Shown piece by piece: positions 11,081 to 20,728 of a stretch of DNA of 64,000 nucleotides (position 1 is the first letter of the stretch; each line of letters opens with the position of its first letter). The position numbers and the translations under genes are program-made. The DNA lies in the NCBI GenBank assembly GCA_911728455.2, contig OU452226.1, forward strand, positions 17,873,938 through 17,937,937, given 5' to 3'. The notes beneath the pieces were generated by a model. That model was not told the origin of the DNA, made no database searches, and saw nothing but the letters and a program-made list of their open reading frames with translations. The stretch comes from Marthasterias glacialis. Its lineage: Eukaryota > Echinodermata > Asteroidea > Forcipulatida > Asteriidae.

Positions 11081-12370
11081 ATGGGTACTTCCCTTGCCCT
11101 CGCCACAGCTAATATCACAAAAACGAAATTTTGCAGTCATTGGAGATTCCTCATCACCTGCTGACAGACTGGATGTATACCTAAAAGGATTTGAACTTAA
11201 GTTCCACTCGTACAGTCTGTTGTCAGGTAGTCATCTGTGCTCTTGTGTAGTTTGCAGTGTGGTTCGTGCTTTATTCAGTCGTCTTCTTTGCTGTACTCTA
11301 CAGGCCCATTACAAGAGTACTACATTTTATAACCTTGTTGACCATTCAACTGTTTATGACATCAGAGGAATCATTCACGCGCTTAATGCGAACTGTTTCA
11401 AGGTTGAAAGCATTCTAAGGATTCTAAGCTGTGCTCCTTCAGACGTTCATCTCCGTTAGTCAACCAGTGTCTGCTGGTACTTAGCTCATCACATCAGCCC
11501 CCAAAGAAGATGGTTTTGACTAAGCCTTGTATCCTCCACTTTCTGAGTGTGATGTTCCTCGACTTGACCTAAATCTTGTGCCTACTATTTGTTGTGTGGA
11601 TGAACTTTCACTGAATAGAGATGTTGATGAATTCTTCCCTGGTTTACTCTTGAAACAATTCTTCCATAAGGATGATTTACACACTCAGAGCTCTACATCC
11701 TCGCCTGTTTCTCAGTCTGTTGATTCGTAGCCGCATCGCCCTACACCCTCACTCTTGTTTCATTCTGACCTGTTGATCCAGTTTCCATACTTTGCCCAAA
11801 GAAGTCTAGGTGGCTCCCTAATCCTGAACTTAACAAAATGTTGGACTTTGTTATCGACAGTTGCCAACAAGAAGTTAACCATCTTGATGTCAACCATCTT
11901 GAAGTCAGTAAGCCTGCTTTCTTTAATATCACCATGGATAATTGCAATGCACTCCAGTCCCTTCGTAAGAACCCTTTTGTTGTCAATAAAGCTGAACGTT
12001 GTCTGATGGGACATCTTACAGAAAAATAGATCATGATCTTACATCGGAGTACCAGAAAGAAGTCACCCAAACAGAGAATAAGTTTATAAGACATGGTTCA
12101 CTACCTCGCAATGCTAAGAAACTCATAGTTTCTGCACTGCGTACTGCTCGTTTCTACTTCCTCCCCAAGATTCACAAACCTAACAATCCCAGTTGCCCCA
12201 TCACATTGACTTCTGCCTGTCCTACTGAGCTTGTTGTGTGCTATTTTGATTCAGTTCTGTCTATCGTCCAACCGTTACCCTCCTACATCAAAGATACTTC
12301 AGAGTTGATGTACTTCCTCCGAAACAATTCTCGTCCTTCAGCCTTCGTCCACTTAGTAACTCTGAATTGA
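11081..12370 (+). pseudogene. Penelope-like retroelement, N-terminal part and start of reverse transcriptase (plus copy)
   Basis: 11094-11526 matches the leader region of the minus copy (8340-8730 reversed; shared 'cattggagattcctcatcac'). 11527-11730 reads CVDELSLNRDVDEFFPGLLL and KDDLHTQSSTSSP. 11755-12030 continues in shifted frames. 11999-12370 is open and contains LSDGTSYRKIDHDLTSEYQK, NAKKLIVSA, FYFLPKIHKPNNP and CPTELVVCYFDSVLSIVQ, which are the RT finger motifs of Penelope-like elements. The frame closes soon after SYIKDTSELMYFLRNN, before the catalytic Asp-Asp motif. 5'-truncation is typical of this group, but here the 3' side is lost, so the copy has also been deleted or rearranged. 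Confidence 0.82.
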
Positions 12371-12464
12371 GGAAGAGACATGGATCATGGTATTCATTAT
12401 AAACAGGATAACAAATTATGTCCACCACACAACATTCGACTACAACATTTATAACTTAACCATG

Positions 12465-12545
12465 ATCCGGTGCCGATGTCTCCTGTGCTAGCATCCTTCT
12501 CGCCTTGCTTCGCTGGTTAAGGAATCATCTCATCAGGGCTGTTCT
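12465..12545 (-). pseudogene. Type C exon copy 1 (minus strand)
   Basis: On the minus strand an acceptor 'tttctatgcag' near 12546 is followed by a ~80-bp block ending near 12465 before 'gttaagtt'. Read with a 2-nt start phase (the phase left by type A and type D exons) it ends at a TGA nine codons in. The same TGA position recurs in the copies at about 13070, 13510 and 13950, and an equivalent early stop occurs at about 17515. It may therefore be a real terminal exon rather than a decayed internal one. Confidence 0.4.
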
Positions 12546-12651
12546 CTTGTCTGCATAGAAACAACAAAACATACAGTAATTTAATTTCAAGAGATTCCAG
12601 GATAGTAATTAAATCCACTCCTTTTTAAACGAATAGAAGATAACCCCTTAC

Positions 12652-12714
12652 CGATCTTGAAAAGTTCAGCATTATCACCACTGATGCCTTCATCACACTG
12701 CATCGATGGGTTAC
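12652..12714 (-). CDS. Type A small exon, copy 1
   Basis: Minus-strand exon of 63 bp between acceptor 'ctacag' and donor 'gtaagg'. With a start phase of 2 nt and an end phase of 1 nt it reads NPSMQCDEGISGDNAELFKI. The copy at 13614-13676 has the same length, same boundaries and same phases, with substitutions but no frame damage. That is good evidence that both were once, or still are, translated exons. The short acidic peptide has no domain I recognise. Confidence 0.55.
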
Positions 12715-12886
12715 CTGTAGTGTAGAATAATGGAAGACAATGCAAAAACATTAACTTACATGTACACTAAACATCAATTACGTTCATGGTTTTGAAGTTT
12801 TTGTCTTGATGAGTCATCCAAGTCATCTTTTTACTGAATAATTTCACAAAACTTACTGTACTATGACATCTTAATTCTAAACTTAC

Positions 12887-12953
12887 CTCCGCATAGCTTT
12901 TCCTTTTCCTCTTTGACCTCTTCTACCTCTCCGTCTGTACTATCAGTGGGTGG
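12887..12953 (-). CDS. Type B small exon, copy 1
   Basis: Minus-strand exon of 67 bp: acceptor 'gttttag', donor 'gtaagttta'. In phase 0 it reads PPTDSTDGEVEEVKEEKEKL then CG, ending with 1 nt that fits the 2-nt start of type A. It is Glu/Lys-rich and probably helical or disordered. It belongs to a ~435-bp duplicated block (12887-13320 against 13327-13770) in which exons B, A and C and their introns recur. Confidence 0.5.
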
Positions 12954-12959
12954 CTAAAA

Positions 12960-13075
12960 CATGCAACTACCATGATCCGGCCGTGATGTCTTCTGTGCTA
13001 GCATTCCTTAAGATCTTCATGACTCGCTTCACCGGCTAAGCATCAAATCATCGGGGCTGTTCTTTTGTCTGCGTA
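12960..13075 (-). pseudogene. Type C exon copy 2
   Basis: Minus strand, acceptor 'tttatacgcag' at about 13070, followed by the block containing 'acagccccgatgatttgatg' and ending at 'ggatcatg|gtagttg' near 12972. Same 2-nt phase and same early TGA as the other C copies. Copies 2 and 3 are more alike than either is to copy 1. Confidence 0.4.
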
Positions 13076-13326
13076 TAAACAAGAAACAATAATACATACA
13101 GTAATTAAACTTCAAGATATTCCAGGGTAGTAATTAAGTCCACTCCTTACTTACCTGTATTGTAGGTTAATGGAAGACAATGCAAAAACATTAACTTACA
13201 TGTACACTAAACATCAATTACGTTCATGGTTTTGAAGTTTTTGTCTTGATGAGTCATCCAAGTCATCTTTTTACTGAATAATTTCACAAAATTTACTGTA
13301 CTATGACATCTTTATTCTAAACTTAC

Positions 13327-13393
13327 CTCCGCATAGCTTTTCCTTTTCCTCTTTGACCTCTTCTACCTCTCCGTCTGTACTATCAGTGGGTGG
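13327..13393 (-). CDS. Type B small exon, copy 2
   Basis: Identical in coding sequence to copy 1 (67 bp, phase 0 to 1; acceptor 'gttgtag', donor 'gtaagttt'). In this unit the expected type A exon (near 13145) is missing: sequence passes directly from 'ccactcctta' to 'cttacctgtattgtagg'. A deletion has therefore removed A between the two intron edges. Confidence 0.5.
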
Positions 13394-13404
13394 CTACAAC
13401 ATGC

Positions 13405-13510
13405 AACTACCATGATCCGGCCGTGATGTCTTCTGTGCTAGCATTCCTTAAGATCTTCATGACTCGCTTCACTGGCTAAGCATCAAGTCATCGGGGCTGT
13501 TATTTTGTCT
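13405..13510 (-). pseudogene. Type C exon copy 3
   Basis: Minus strand, acceptor 'tttatacgcag' near 13512, same block as copy 2 with a handful of substitutions and the same early TGA in the 2-nt phase. Confidence 0.4.
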
Positions 13511-13613
13511 GCGTATAAACATGAAACAATAATACATACAGTAATTAAACTTCAAGATATTCCAGGGTAGTAATTAAGACCACTCCTTTCCAAAAGATAA
13601 GATCATCCCTAAC

Positions 13614-13676
13614 CGATCTCAAAAAATTCAACTTTATCATCGCTGATACCTTTATCACACTGCATCACTGGGTTAC
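13614..13676 (-). CDS. Type A small exon, copy 2
   Basis: Minus-strand exon of 63 bp, acceptor 'cttacag', donor 'gttagg' (weaker than copy 1). It reads NPVMQCDKGISDDKVEFFEI. Compared with copy 1, 12 of 20 residues are identical, and Cys, Gly-Ile-Ser and the hydrophobic end are kept. Frame, length and splice phases are preserved despite this divergence, which argues for past selection as protein. Confidence 0.55.
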
Positions 13677-13859
13677 CTGTAAGGTAGGATAATGGAGGAC
13701 AATGCAAAAACAATAAATTACATGTACATTGAACAACAATAATGTACATGGTTTTTACGTTTTTGTCCTATTGAGTCATTCAAGTAATCTTTTCACTAAA
13801 TAATTTCACAAAAGTTACTGTGCTTACACATATTAATTTTAAACTTACCTCAACATAGT

Positions 13860-13955
13860 TTTCTTCTGTGCGTGCATCCTTTAAGATCTTCATTACTCAA
13901 TTCACTGGTTGAGGAATCAAGTCACTGGGGCTGCTCTTTGGTCTGCGTATAAACG
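13860..13955 (-). pseudogene. Type C exon copy 4
   Basis: Most divergent C copy: acceptor 'cgtttatacgcag' near 13953, reading in the 2-nt phase to a TGA at the same codon as in the other copies. The 5' part of the preceding B exon of this unit (around 13846-13858) survives only as 'acttacctcaacatag'. Confidence 0.35.
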
Positions 13956-14138
13956 TGAAAAAATATTACATACAGTAATTTAACTTCAAGTTTTCAAAGA
14001 TAGTAATAAGGCATCATTAGTTTACCTGTAGTGCAGGACAAGGGAAAACAATGCAAAAACAAAAACTGATATAAACAGTGAAAATCAATAATGTATATGG
14101 TTTTTTAAGTTTTTTGGATATCTCCATTTTGAACTTAC

Positions 14139-14210
14139 CTCCACCAACTTTTTCCCTTTTCCTCTTCAACCTTTCTGTCTGTTCTTTCAGTCTGATCATT
14201 CCATCAGTTC
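14139..14210 (-). pseudogene. Type B exon copy, flanking the 12-bp array
   Basis: Minus strand, donor 'gtaagttc' at 14134-14138. The open frame reads MIRLKEQTERLKRKREKVGG, the basic/acidic helical composition of type B. Upstream (higher coordinates) it runs directly into the 12-bp repeat array with no acceptor where B copies 1 and 2 have one, so the array has replaced the exon's 5' boundary. Confidence 0.4.
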
Positions 14211-14216
14211 TCAGTT

Positions 14217-17200
14217 CTACGCCTACATCACAGCCTACATCACAGCCTACATCTCAGCCTACATCTCAGCCTACATCACAGCCTACATCACAGCCTACAT
14301 CACAGCCTACATCTCAGCCTACATCTCAGCCTTCATCTCAGCCTACATCTCAGCCTACATCTCAGCCTACATCTCAGCCTACATCTCAGCCTACAACTCA
14401 GCCTACATCACAGCCTACATCTCAGCCTACATCTCAGCCTACATCTCAGCCTACATCTCAGCCTACATCTCAGCCTACATCTCAGCCTACATCTCAGCCT
14501 ACATCTCAGCCTACAACTCAGCCTACATCTCAGCCTACATCTCAGCCTACATCTCAGCCTACATCTCAGCCTACATCTCAGCCTACATCACAGCCTACAT
14601 CACAGCCTACATCTCAGCCTACATCTCAGCCTACATCACAGCCTACATCACAGCCTACATCTCAGCCTACATCTCAGCCTACATCTCAGCCTACATCTCA
14701 GCCTACAACTCAGCCTACATCTCAGCCTACGTCTCAGCCTACGTCTCAGCCTACGTCTCAGCCTACATCTCAGCCTACATCTCAGCCTACATCTCAGCCT
14801 ACATCTCAGCCTACATCACAGCCTACATCTCAGCCTACATCTCAGCCTACATCTCAGCCTACATCTCAGCCTACATCTCAGCCTACATCTCAGCCTACAA
14901 CTCAGCCTACATCTCAGCCTACAACTCAGCCTACATCTCAGCCTACATCTCAGCCTACATCTCAGCCTACATCACAGCCTACATCTCAGCCTACATCTCA
15001 GCCTACATCTCAGCCTACATCTCAGCCTACATCACAGCCTACACCACAGCCTACATCTCAGCCTACATCTCAGCCTACATCTCAGCCTACATCTCAGCCT
15101 ACAACTCAGCCTACATCTCAGCCTACATCTCAGCCTACATCTCAGCCTACATCTCAGCCTACATCTCAGCCTACATCTCAGCCTACATCTCAGCCTACAT
15201 CTCAGCCTACATCACAGCCTACATCTCAGCCTACATCTCAGCCTACATCTCAGCCTACATCTCAGCCTACATCTCAGCCTACATCTCAGCCTACATCACA
15301 GCCTACATCTAACCTACATCTCAGCCTACATCTCAGCCTACATCTCAGCCTACATCTCAGCCTACATCTCAGCCTACGACTCAGCCTACATCACAGCCTA
15401 CATCTCAGCCTACATCTCAGCCTACATCTCAGCCTACATCTCAGCCTACATCTCAGCCTACATCTCAGCCTACATCTCAGCCTACATCTCAGCCTACATC
15501 TCAGCCTACATCTCAGCCTTCATCTCAGCCTACATCTCAGCCTACATCACAGCCTACATCACAGCCTACATCACAGCCTACATCAAAGCCTACATCTCAG
15601 CCTACATCACAGCCTACATCTCAGCCTACATCTCAGCCTACATCACAGCCTACATCTCAGCCTACATCTCAGCCTACATCTCAGCCTACATCTCAGCCTA
15701 CATCTCAGCCTACATCTCAGCCTACATCTCAGCCTACATCACAGCCTCCATCACAGCCTGCATCTCAGCCTGCATCTCAGCCAAGATCACAGCCTACATC
15801 AGAGCCTACATCACAGCCTACATCTCAGCCTACTTCTCAGCCTACATCACAGCCTACATCTCAGCCTACATCTCAGCCTACATCTCAGCCTACATCACAG
15901 CCTACATCACAGCCTACATCACAGCCTACATCTCAGCCTACATCTCAGCCTACATCACAGCCTACATCACAGCCTACATCTCAGCCTACATCACAGCCTA
16001 CATCACAGCCTTCATCTCAGCCTACATCTCAGCCTACATCACAGCCTACATCACAGCCTACATCACAGCCTACATCACAGCCTACATCTCAGCCTACATC
16101 ACAGCCTACATCTCAGCCTACAACTCAGCCTACAACTCAGCCTACATCTCAGCCTACATCTCAGCCTACATCTCAGCCTACATCACAGCCTACATCTCAG
16201 CCTACATCTCAGCCTACATCACAGCCTACATCACAGCCTACATCTCAGCCTACATCACAGCCTACATCACAGCCTACATCACAGCCTACATCTCAGCCTA
16301 CATCTCAGCCTACATCTCAGCCTACATCACAGCCTACATCTCAGCCTACATCTCAGCCTACATCACAGCCTACATCACAGCCTACATCACAGCCTACATC
16401 ACAGCCTACATCTCAGCCTACATCTCAGCCTACATCACAGCCTACATCTCAGCCTACATCTCAGCCTACATCTCAGCCTACATCTCAGCCTACATCACAG
16501 CCTACATCACAGCCTACATCTCAGCCTACATCTCAGCCTACATCACAGCCTACATCACAGCCTACATCACAGCCTACATCACAGCCTACATCACAGCCTA
16601 CATCACAGCCTACATCACAGCCTACATCACAGCCTACATCTCAGCCTACATCACAGCCTACATCTCAGCCTACATCACAGCCTACATCTCAGCCTACATC
16701 ACAGCCTACATCTCAGCCTACATCACAGCCTACATCACAGCCTACATCACAGCCTACATCACAGCCTACATCACAGCCTACATCACAGCCTACATCACAG
16801 CCTACATCTCAGCCAACATCACAGCCTACATCTCAGCCTACATCACAGCCTACATCTCAGCCTACATCTCAGCCTACATCTCAGCCTACAACTCAGCCTA
16901 CATCTCAGCCTACATCTCAGCCTACAACTCAGCCTACATCTCAGCCTACATATCAGCCTACATCTCAGCCTACATCTCAGCCTACATCACAGCCTACATC
17001 TCAGCCTACGTCACAGCCTACGTCACAGCCTACATCACAGCCTACATCACAGCCTACAACACAGCCTACATCACAGCCTACATCACAGCCTACAACACAG
17101 CCTACATCACAGCCTACATCACAGCCTACATCACAGCCTACATCTCAGCCTACATCTCAGCCTACATCTCAGCCTACATCTCAGCCTACATCTCAGCCTA

Positions 17201-17420
17201 CATCTCAGCCTACATCACAGCCTACATCACAGCCTACATCACAGCCTACATCTCAGCCTACATCTCAGCCTACATCACAGCCTACATCTCAGCCTACATC
17301 TCAGCCTACATCTCAGCCTACATCTCAGCCTACATCTCAGCCTACATCTCAGCCTACAACTCAGCCTACATCTCAGCCTACATCTCAGCCTACATCTCAG
17401 CCTACATCTCAACCTTCAAC
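14217..17420. repeat. 3.2-kb minisatellite, 12-bp unit (about 267 copies)
   Basis: Unit 'cagcctacatct' with a common variant 'cagcctacatca' and rarer ones (acaact, acgtct, tcatct). On the plus strand all three frames lack stops (repeats of Thr-Ser-Gln-Pro, His-Leu-Ser-Leu or Ile-Ser-Ala-Tyr), so a 1115-codon ORF (14078-17425) spans the array. I do not call it a gene. Its repeat frame switches from TSQP to HLSL near 15308, where one unit is a base short ('acatctaacct'), and its non-repeat ends are intron-like. On the minus strand 'tctcag' units give TGA in the frame of the neighbouring exon. The array lies between a type B exon and a type C block of the duplicated exon series. Confidence 0.95.
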
Positions 17421-17479
17421 TGTGAACTGATTAGATAGACAAGCATCTTGTACAGTCTTCATGGCAAGCATCTTGTAAA

Positions 17480-17530
17480 GTCTTCCTTCCCTGGAATCTA
17501 GTCATCCGGGCTGTTCTTTGTCTGAATATC
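17480..17530 (-). pseudogene. Type C exon-like block, outermost copy
   Basis: Minus strand: 'gatattcag' acceptor near 17523, followed by 'acaaagaacagcccggatga'. In the 2-nt phase left by the exon at 17714-17822 it gives a short tail and then TGA. Same sequence family as the C blocks at 12.5-13.95 kb, so the 12-bp array sits inside this duplicated series. It could be the real 3' terminal exon of the integrase-related gene. Confidence 0.35.
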
Positions 17531-17713
17531 AACAAGAAACAATAATACATACAGTGATTTTACTTCAAGATATCCTAGAACAATTCAGACCAATCCTTCC
17601 CAAAACACCGTTCCTTTCAAAAAACGCTCCAAAGTCGTTATGGGTTTGATGAGAATCACAGAAATATATGAATTCAAGATGGGAAAATAAATAGACAATT
17701 AATCAGAACTTAC

Positions 17714-17822
17714 ATGTTGTTTCACAGCCTTTCGCTTGCTCTCTGTCTATACTGCAAAATTCTCCAAGAGTTTCAAAATTTGGAGAAGCAGGTTCTTCCG
17801 GTTGGTGGTCATCTTTGCTCAG
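17714..17822 (-). CDS. Exon downstream of the integrase exon (type D)
   Basis: Minus-strand exon of 109 bp with acceptor 'attttag' and donor 'gtaagttc'. Phase 0 to 1, the same phases as type B. It reads LSKDDHQPEEPASPNFETLG, then EFCSIDREQAKGCETT. It is acidic and low in hydrophobic residues, as expected for a linker or tail after an integrase domain. Its phase fits the upstream integrase exon (which ends in phase 0) and the downstream A or C exons (2-nt start). No known domain. Confidence 0.5.
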
Positions 17823-17951
17823 CTAAAATTTTAAATGAATTAATATTATAATGATTAAATTCAACCTCTGACATAGATCTACTCCTTAATGAAAACACAT
17901 GTAAGTAGGTGACAGAATGACAAGGTGATGGCAAATATGGCAGTAACTAAC

Positions 17952-18049
17952 CTCACAGGGCAATCTTGCTTCTCTGGGGTACATTAGGAACAATGGTGTT
18001 AACTTAGTGGTTGCATGTACGGATGTTCGATGTGCAAACAGCACAGGAT
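17952..18049 (-). CDS. Exon with the C-terminal motif of a gypsy/Ginger-type integrase
   Basis: Minus-strand exon of 98 bp, acceptor 'ttgtacag', donor 'gttagt'. Entering with 2 nt and ending in phase 0, it reads PVLFAHRTSVHATTKLTPLF then LMYPREARLPCE. This corresponds to the segment after the catalytic Glu of retroviral-like integrases: the 'AYRTSxHxTTxxTPFxLMYGREARLP' motif found in Ty3/gypsy elements, in Ginger DNA transposons and in host genes derived from them (GIN1, KRBA2-like). The usual Gly before Arg-Glu is Pro here. The DDE core should lie upstream (higher coordinates), but I see none in 18060-20540. An intron-split integrase favours Ginger or a host-captured gene over a retrotransposon. 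The copy is partial. Confidence 0.7.
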
Positions 18050-18059
18050 CTGTACAAAG

Positions 18060-20540
18060 AAATTTAGATTATTAAGTCACTACATATACAGGAAATAAAG
18101 TTCAATGATCGAACATAGCCAGCTAAAGCAGTCCCTGCTATAGGTGATGTTTGAAACTTTGCATTAACCTCCGACATATATTTAAACTTTAACAATAACA
18201 CATGTAAGTAGGTGACAAAGTGTTAAATCACATGGCAGGTGTGGCAGTAAGTAATGTTACATAACGTAAACTTTACTGATCGAACACAGCCAACTGAAAC
18301 AGTCCCTGCTATAGGTGATGTTTAAAGCTTTGCAGGGTGTGAAGGATTTATGCTGTAGAGAATAGTTTAAATGACTATTGACAGTGAAACACAATGGTCT
18401 TTCCCGGACACTGTAACATGTGCTTTGCCGATCACTCGAAAAATAGCACCTTCTTTTGACCATATTTTCTTGATGCAATGGTCGATTTATTGATATTATC
18501 TACAAATTCAGGTCGACATTAGTTTGAGAAATTGTGAAATTGAAAATTATTTCTTTTTTAAACTTGTCCGTGTAAAATTTTTATGACGTTACCACGTTCT
18601 ATTAAAAAAAAAGGTCTTGAATAAAATGAAATTTCATGCACTGAAGCCAGGTCAGAATTCCATTTTAAATAGTATGCAGAGCTGAAATTTTAAATTTGTT
18701 ATTGCCTCAACTAGAATTTTGAAACAGAAGACGAGGTTACATTGAGGTCACATCTGTGAGGCGTTTATGTAGTTTTTGAAGACCTTTCCAAAGATGTGCA
18801 GATTGTGAAAATCCATTGTGTGGTTCAATCAAGGGTTATGATTTTTGAAATAGAATTTGTAAAATTGGGTTGACTTTCTGTGTGGAGAATTATCAGGATG
18901 GAGAAGTAAAACTAAAATGAACAAATATTACAATTTCTTACATTACAAAGACAAGGTGTTTGTAAATGTCATCAAAGGTTGAAATTATCCAAAATGACAC
19001 AATTATACATTTGAACCTGAAATTATGTCTTTTTCATAGTTTTTTGCTTAAAATTCCTATTTTAATTAAAACACGAGGTCAAATTTAGGTCATCTTTGTG
19101 TGACTCTTGTTTATTTTGATGTATAGATTGTAAAAGTCCAAGGTCAATTTTCCAGTCGAACCGAAGTTGAAGTTTCTAGATTTAATAAACAACATCTCAT
19201 AAACCGTATGTTCGATTGTCACGTAACTTTGCAGTATTATTAGGGTTCAGATCTCCTGAGCCAATTGTCATAAGGTCGTAATCTTTGTACTGTGTAGGAC
19301 CATTTCAAGGTCTGGAGTGTTTAATCAAAAATCAAACAACTTCAGAACAGCTATGTGTTTGTCCACGAACACATAATCTAGTTTAGTTTTTCTTCTCACT
19401 AACTTTGTCCACTGCTACTATAACTTGAAGTTTCAGGAGAAGTTGTGATGAAATTTCAGCGGTTTTAAAATTCATAACTATAAAAGGCCTGAAGCAAGTA
19501 ATGGCCCTGCGCTCGAGTTTCAGCTGTGCTTTTAAATTTATTTTTCTTTTCTGATGGCTATTTTTAATAAGAAGTAAATCATTTTGATGTTTCAAGTATG
19601 TTGTATATCCTTTATTTTTTCATGTTGTTGCTTGAGTATGTAGTATAATTCAGTACAGGGTCCAAAAAGACTGAATGTGATTGTAACAAATACTATTTGG
19701 CAAAGAAACATTGGCTGCATGCTCTTCCATCTCCATTTTATGTATAACATATGTGTGAAGTAATAGATGTATGACTTAAAACTTGGTATGTTGTTAGACA
19801 ATGAACAATATTGCAAAAATGTGGAGTGACGTCATGATGACGTCATGTGATGATTTCTTACTTTTTAACATTTGGGACCACTTAATAAATAGTTTGAGAA
19901 CAAAACAACCTACAATTACTTGTTTTCCACTAGGCAAAATATCTTTATTGTTATGAATTTGAAATTTATCTCACTAAGTTCCATCTTTTGAGTCCCAAAC
20001 ACCTAGTGTTTGTCAGGTGACAAACACTAAATTCTAGTTTTAGTATTAATGTTATTACATGTAAAGTTTCATTGTCTGATGGTATTGCATTATTGATATA
20101 TTTGCAAGAAATGATGTTTGTCAGAAAAAAGGAGAAGAAAAACAAGGAACTAGACAAACAAAAACCACAAGTATAGTGTCATACCTATGTAATTACAAGG
20201 CATAGAGAGGCTTCCACCATTGTTCATTCATTGTATTTCGGCTAAATGGCGGTAAGTCAGAGTGAGCCAGCAATCAAGCCATGGTTCCCCTAGGCCTTAG
20301 GCAACGGCCGATGTTTTACAAAGTTACACTGTGTGAATTTGACATCTTCTCGGTCGAGAAACAAAATGGACGATCTAACAAAGAGAATCTTTTTTTCTTT
20401 TGGCATGGCCAACTCAGGGTTCCTTTGTGCCAGTGGCACTCTTAAAGAAAAGTTTCTGGTAATACCGGCGACAACTGGTTAAGACTATAGTTCAAAGATT
20501 TGTCAAAAATTGACCCATTCAAAAATATAATTGGTCTCAC
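18060..20540. other. Non-coding, AT-rich region with diverged duplications
   Basis: No exon I can support. 17866-17955 and about 18166-18250 are similar ('acacatgtaagtaggtgaca', 'tggcagtaa'), a partial duplication of the intron next to the integrase exon. 18112-18160 and 18275-18330 also match ('cagtccctgctataggtgat'). 18720-18930 and 19065-19200 are a weaker direct duplication ('acgaggt...ggtca...tgtgtg'). Two CRE-like palindromes tgacgtca lie at 19827-19834 and 19838-19845. A 38-codon plus ORF beginning MDDLTKRIFF at about 20365 is too short to support. Confidence 0.5.
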
Positions 20541-20728
20541 CATCGCCATAATGAGGGTCTGTAGTGTTCTGCACGACCAATCCTTCTGCTTTACTCTCAG
20601 GTCCGTTGAAAGGACTTGAAGTCACAGCCGGCAACTTGGAGTTCTTTCTCACAGCTTCCAAGATTTTGTGGATGTACAGGGTGACAAAATCTTTCTGATA
20701 CAATGGGAAGTTATTGCCTGTCCCATAC
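20541..20728 (-). CDS. Beta-mannosidase-like exon, catalytic-domain part
   Basis: Minus-strand exon of 188 bp: acceptor 'atatttgcag', donor 'gtgaga'. Entering with 1 nt it reads YGTGNNFPLYQKDFVTLYIH, then KILEAVRKNSKLPAVTSSPF and NGPESKAEGLVVQ...DPHYGD. This is the GH2 beta-mannosidase segment between the acid/base Glu (NNENE region) and the nucleophile Glu: '...YxxDYVTLYxxxI', 'PFxTSSPxNGxExxAEGWVxQNPxDPHYGDVH'. The expected Trp in AEGW is Leu here. The exon ends after Asp at a canonical donor, where the next exon should start with VHFY. No such exon is visible down to 17.4 kb, so the nucleophile (SEYG) is not found. Confidence 0.8.

Noticed and set aside
14078..17425. 1115-codon ORF on the plus strand as a Ser/Thr/Gln/Pro-rich surface protein
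   Set aside because: The 12-bp unit has no stop in any plus frame, the encoded repeat changes frame midway, and the unique ends look like intron sequence of minus-strand exons. It is a by-product of the minisatellite.
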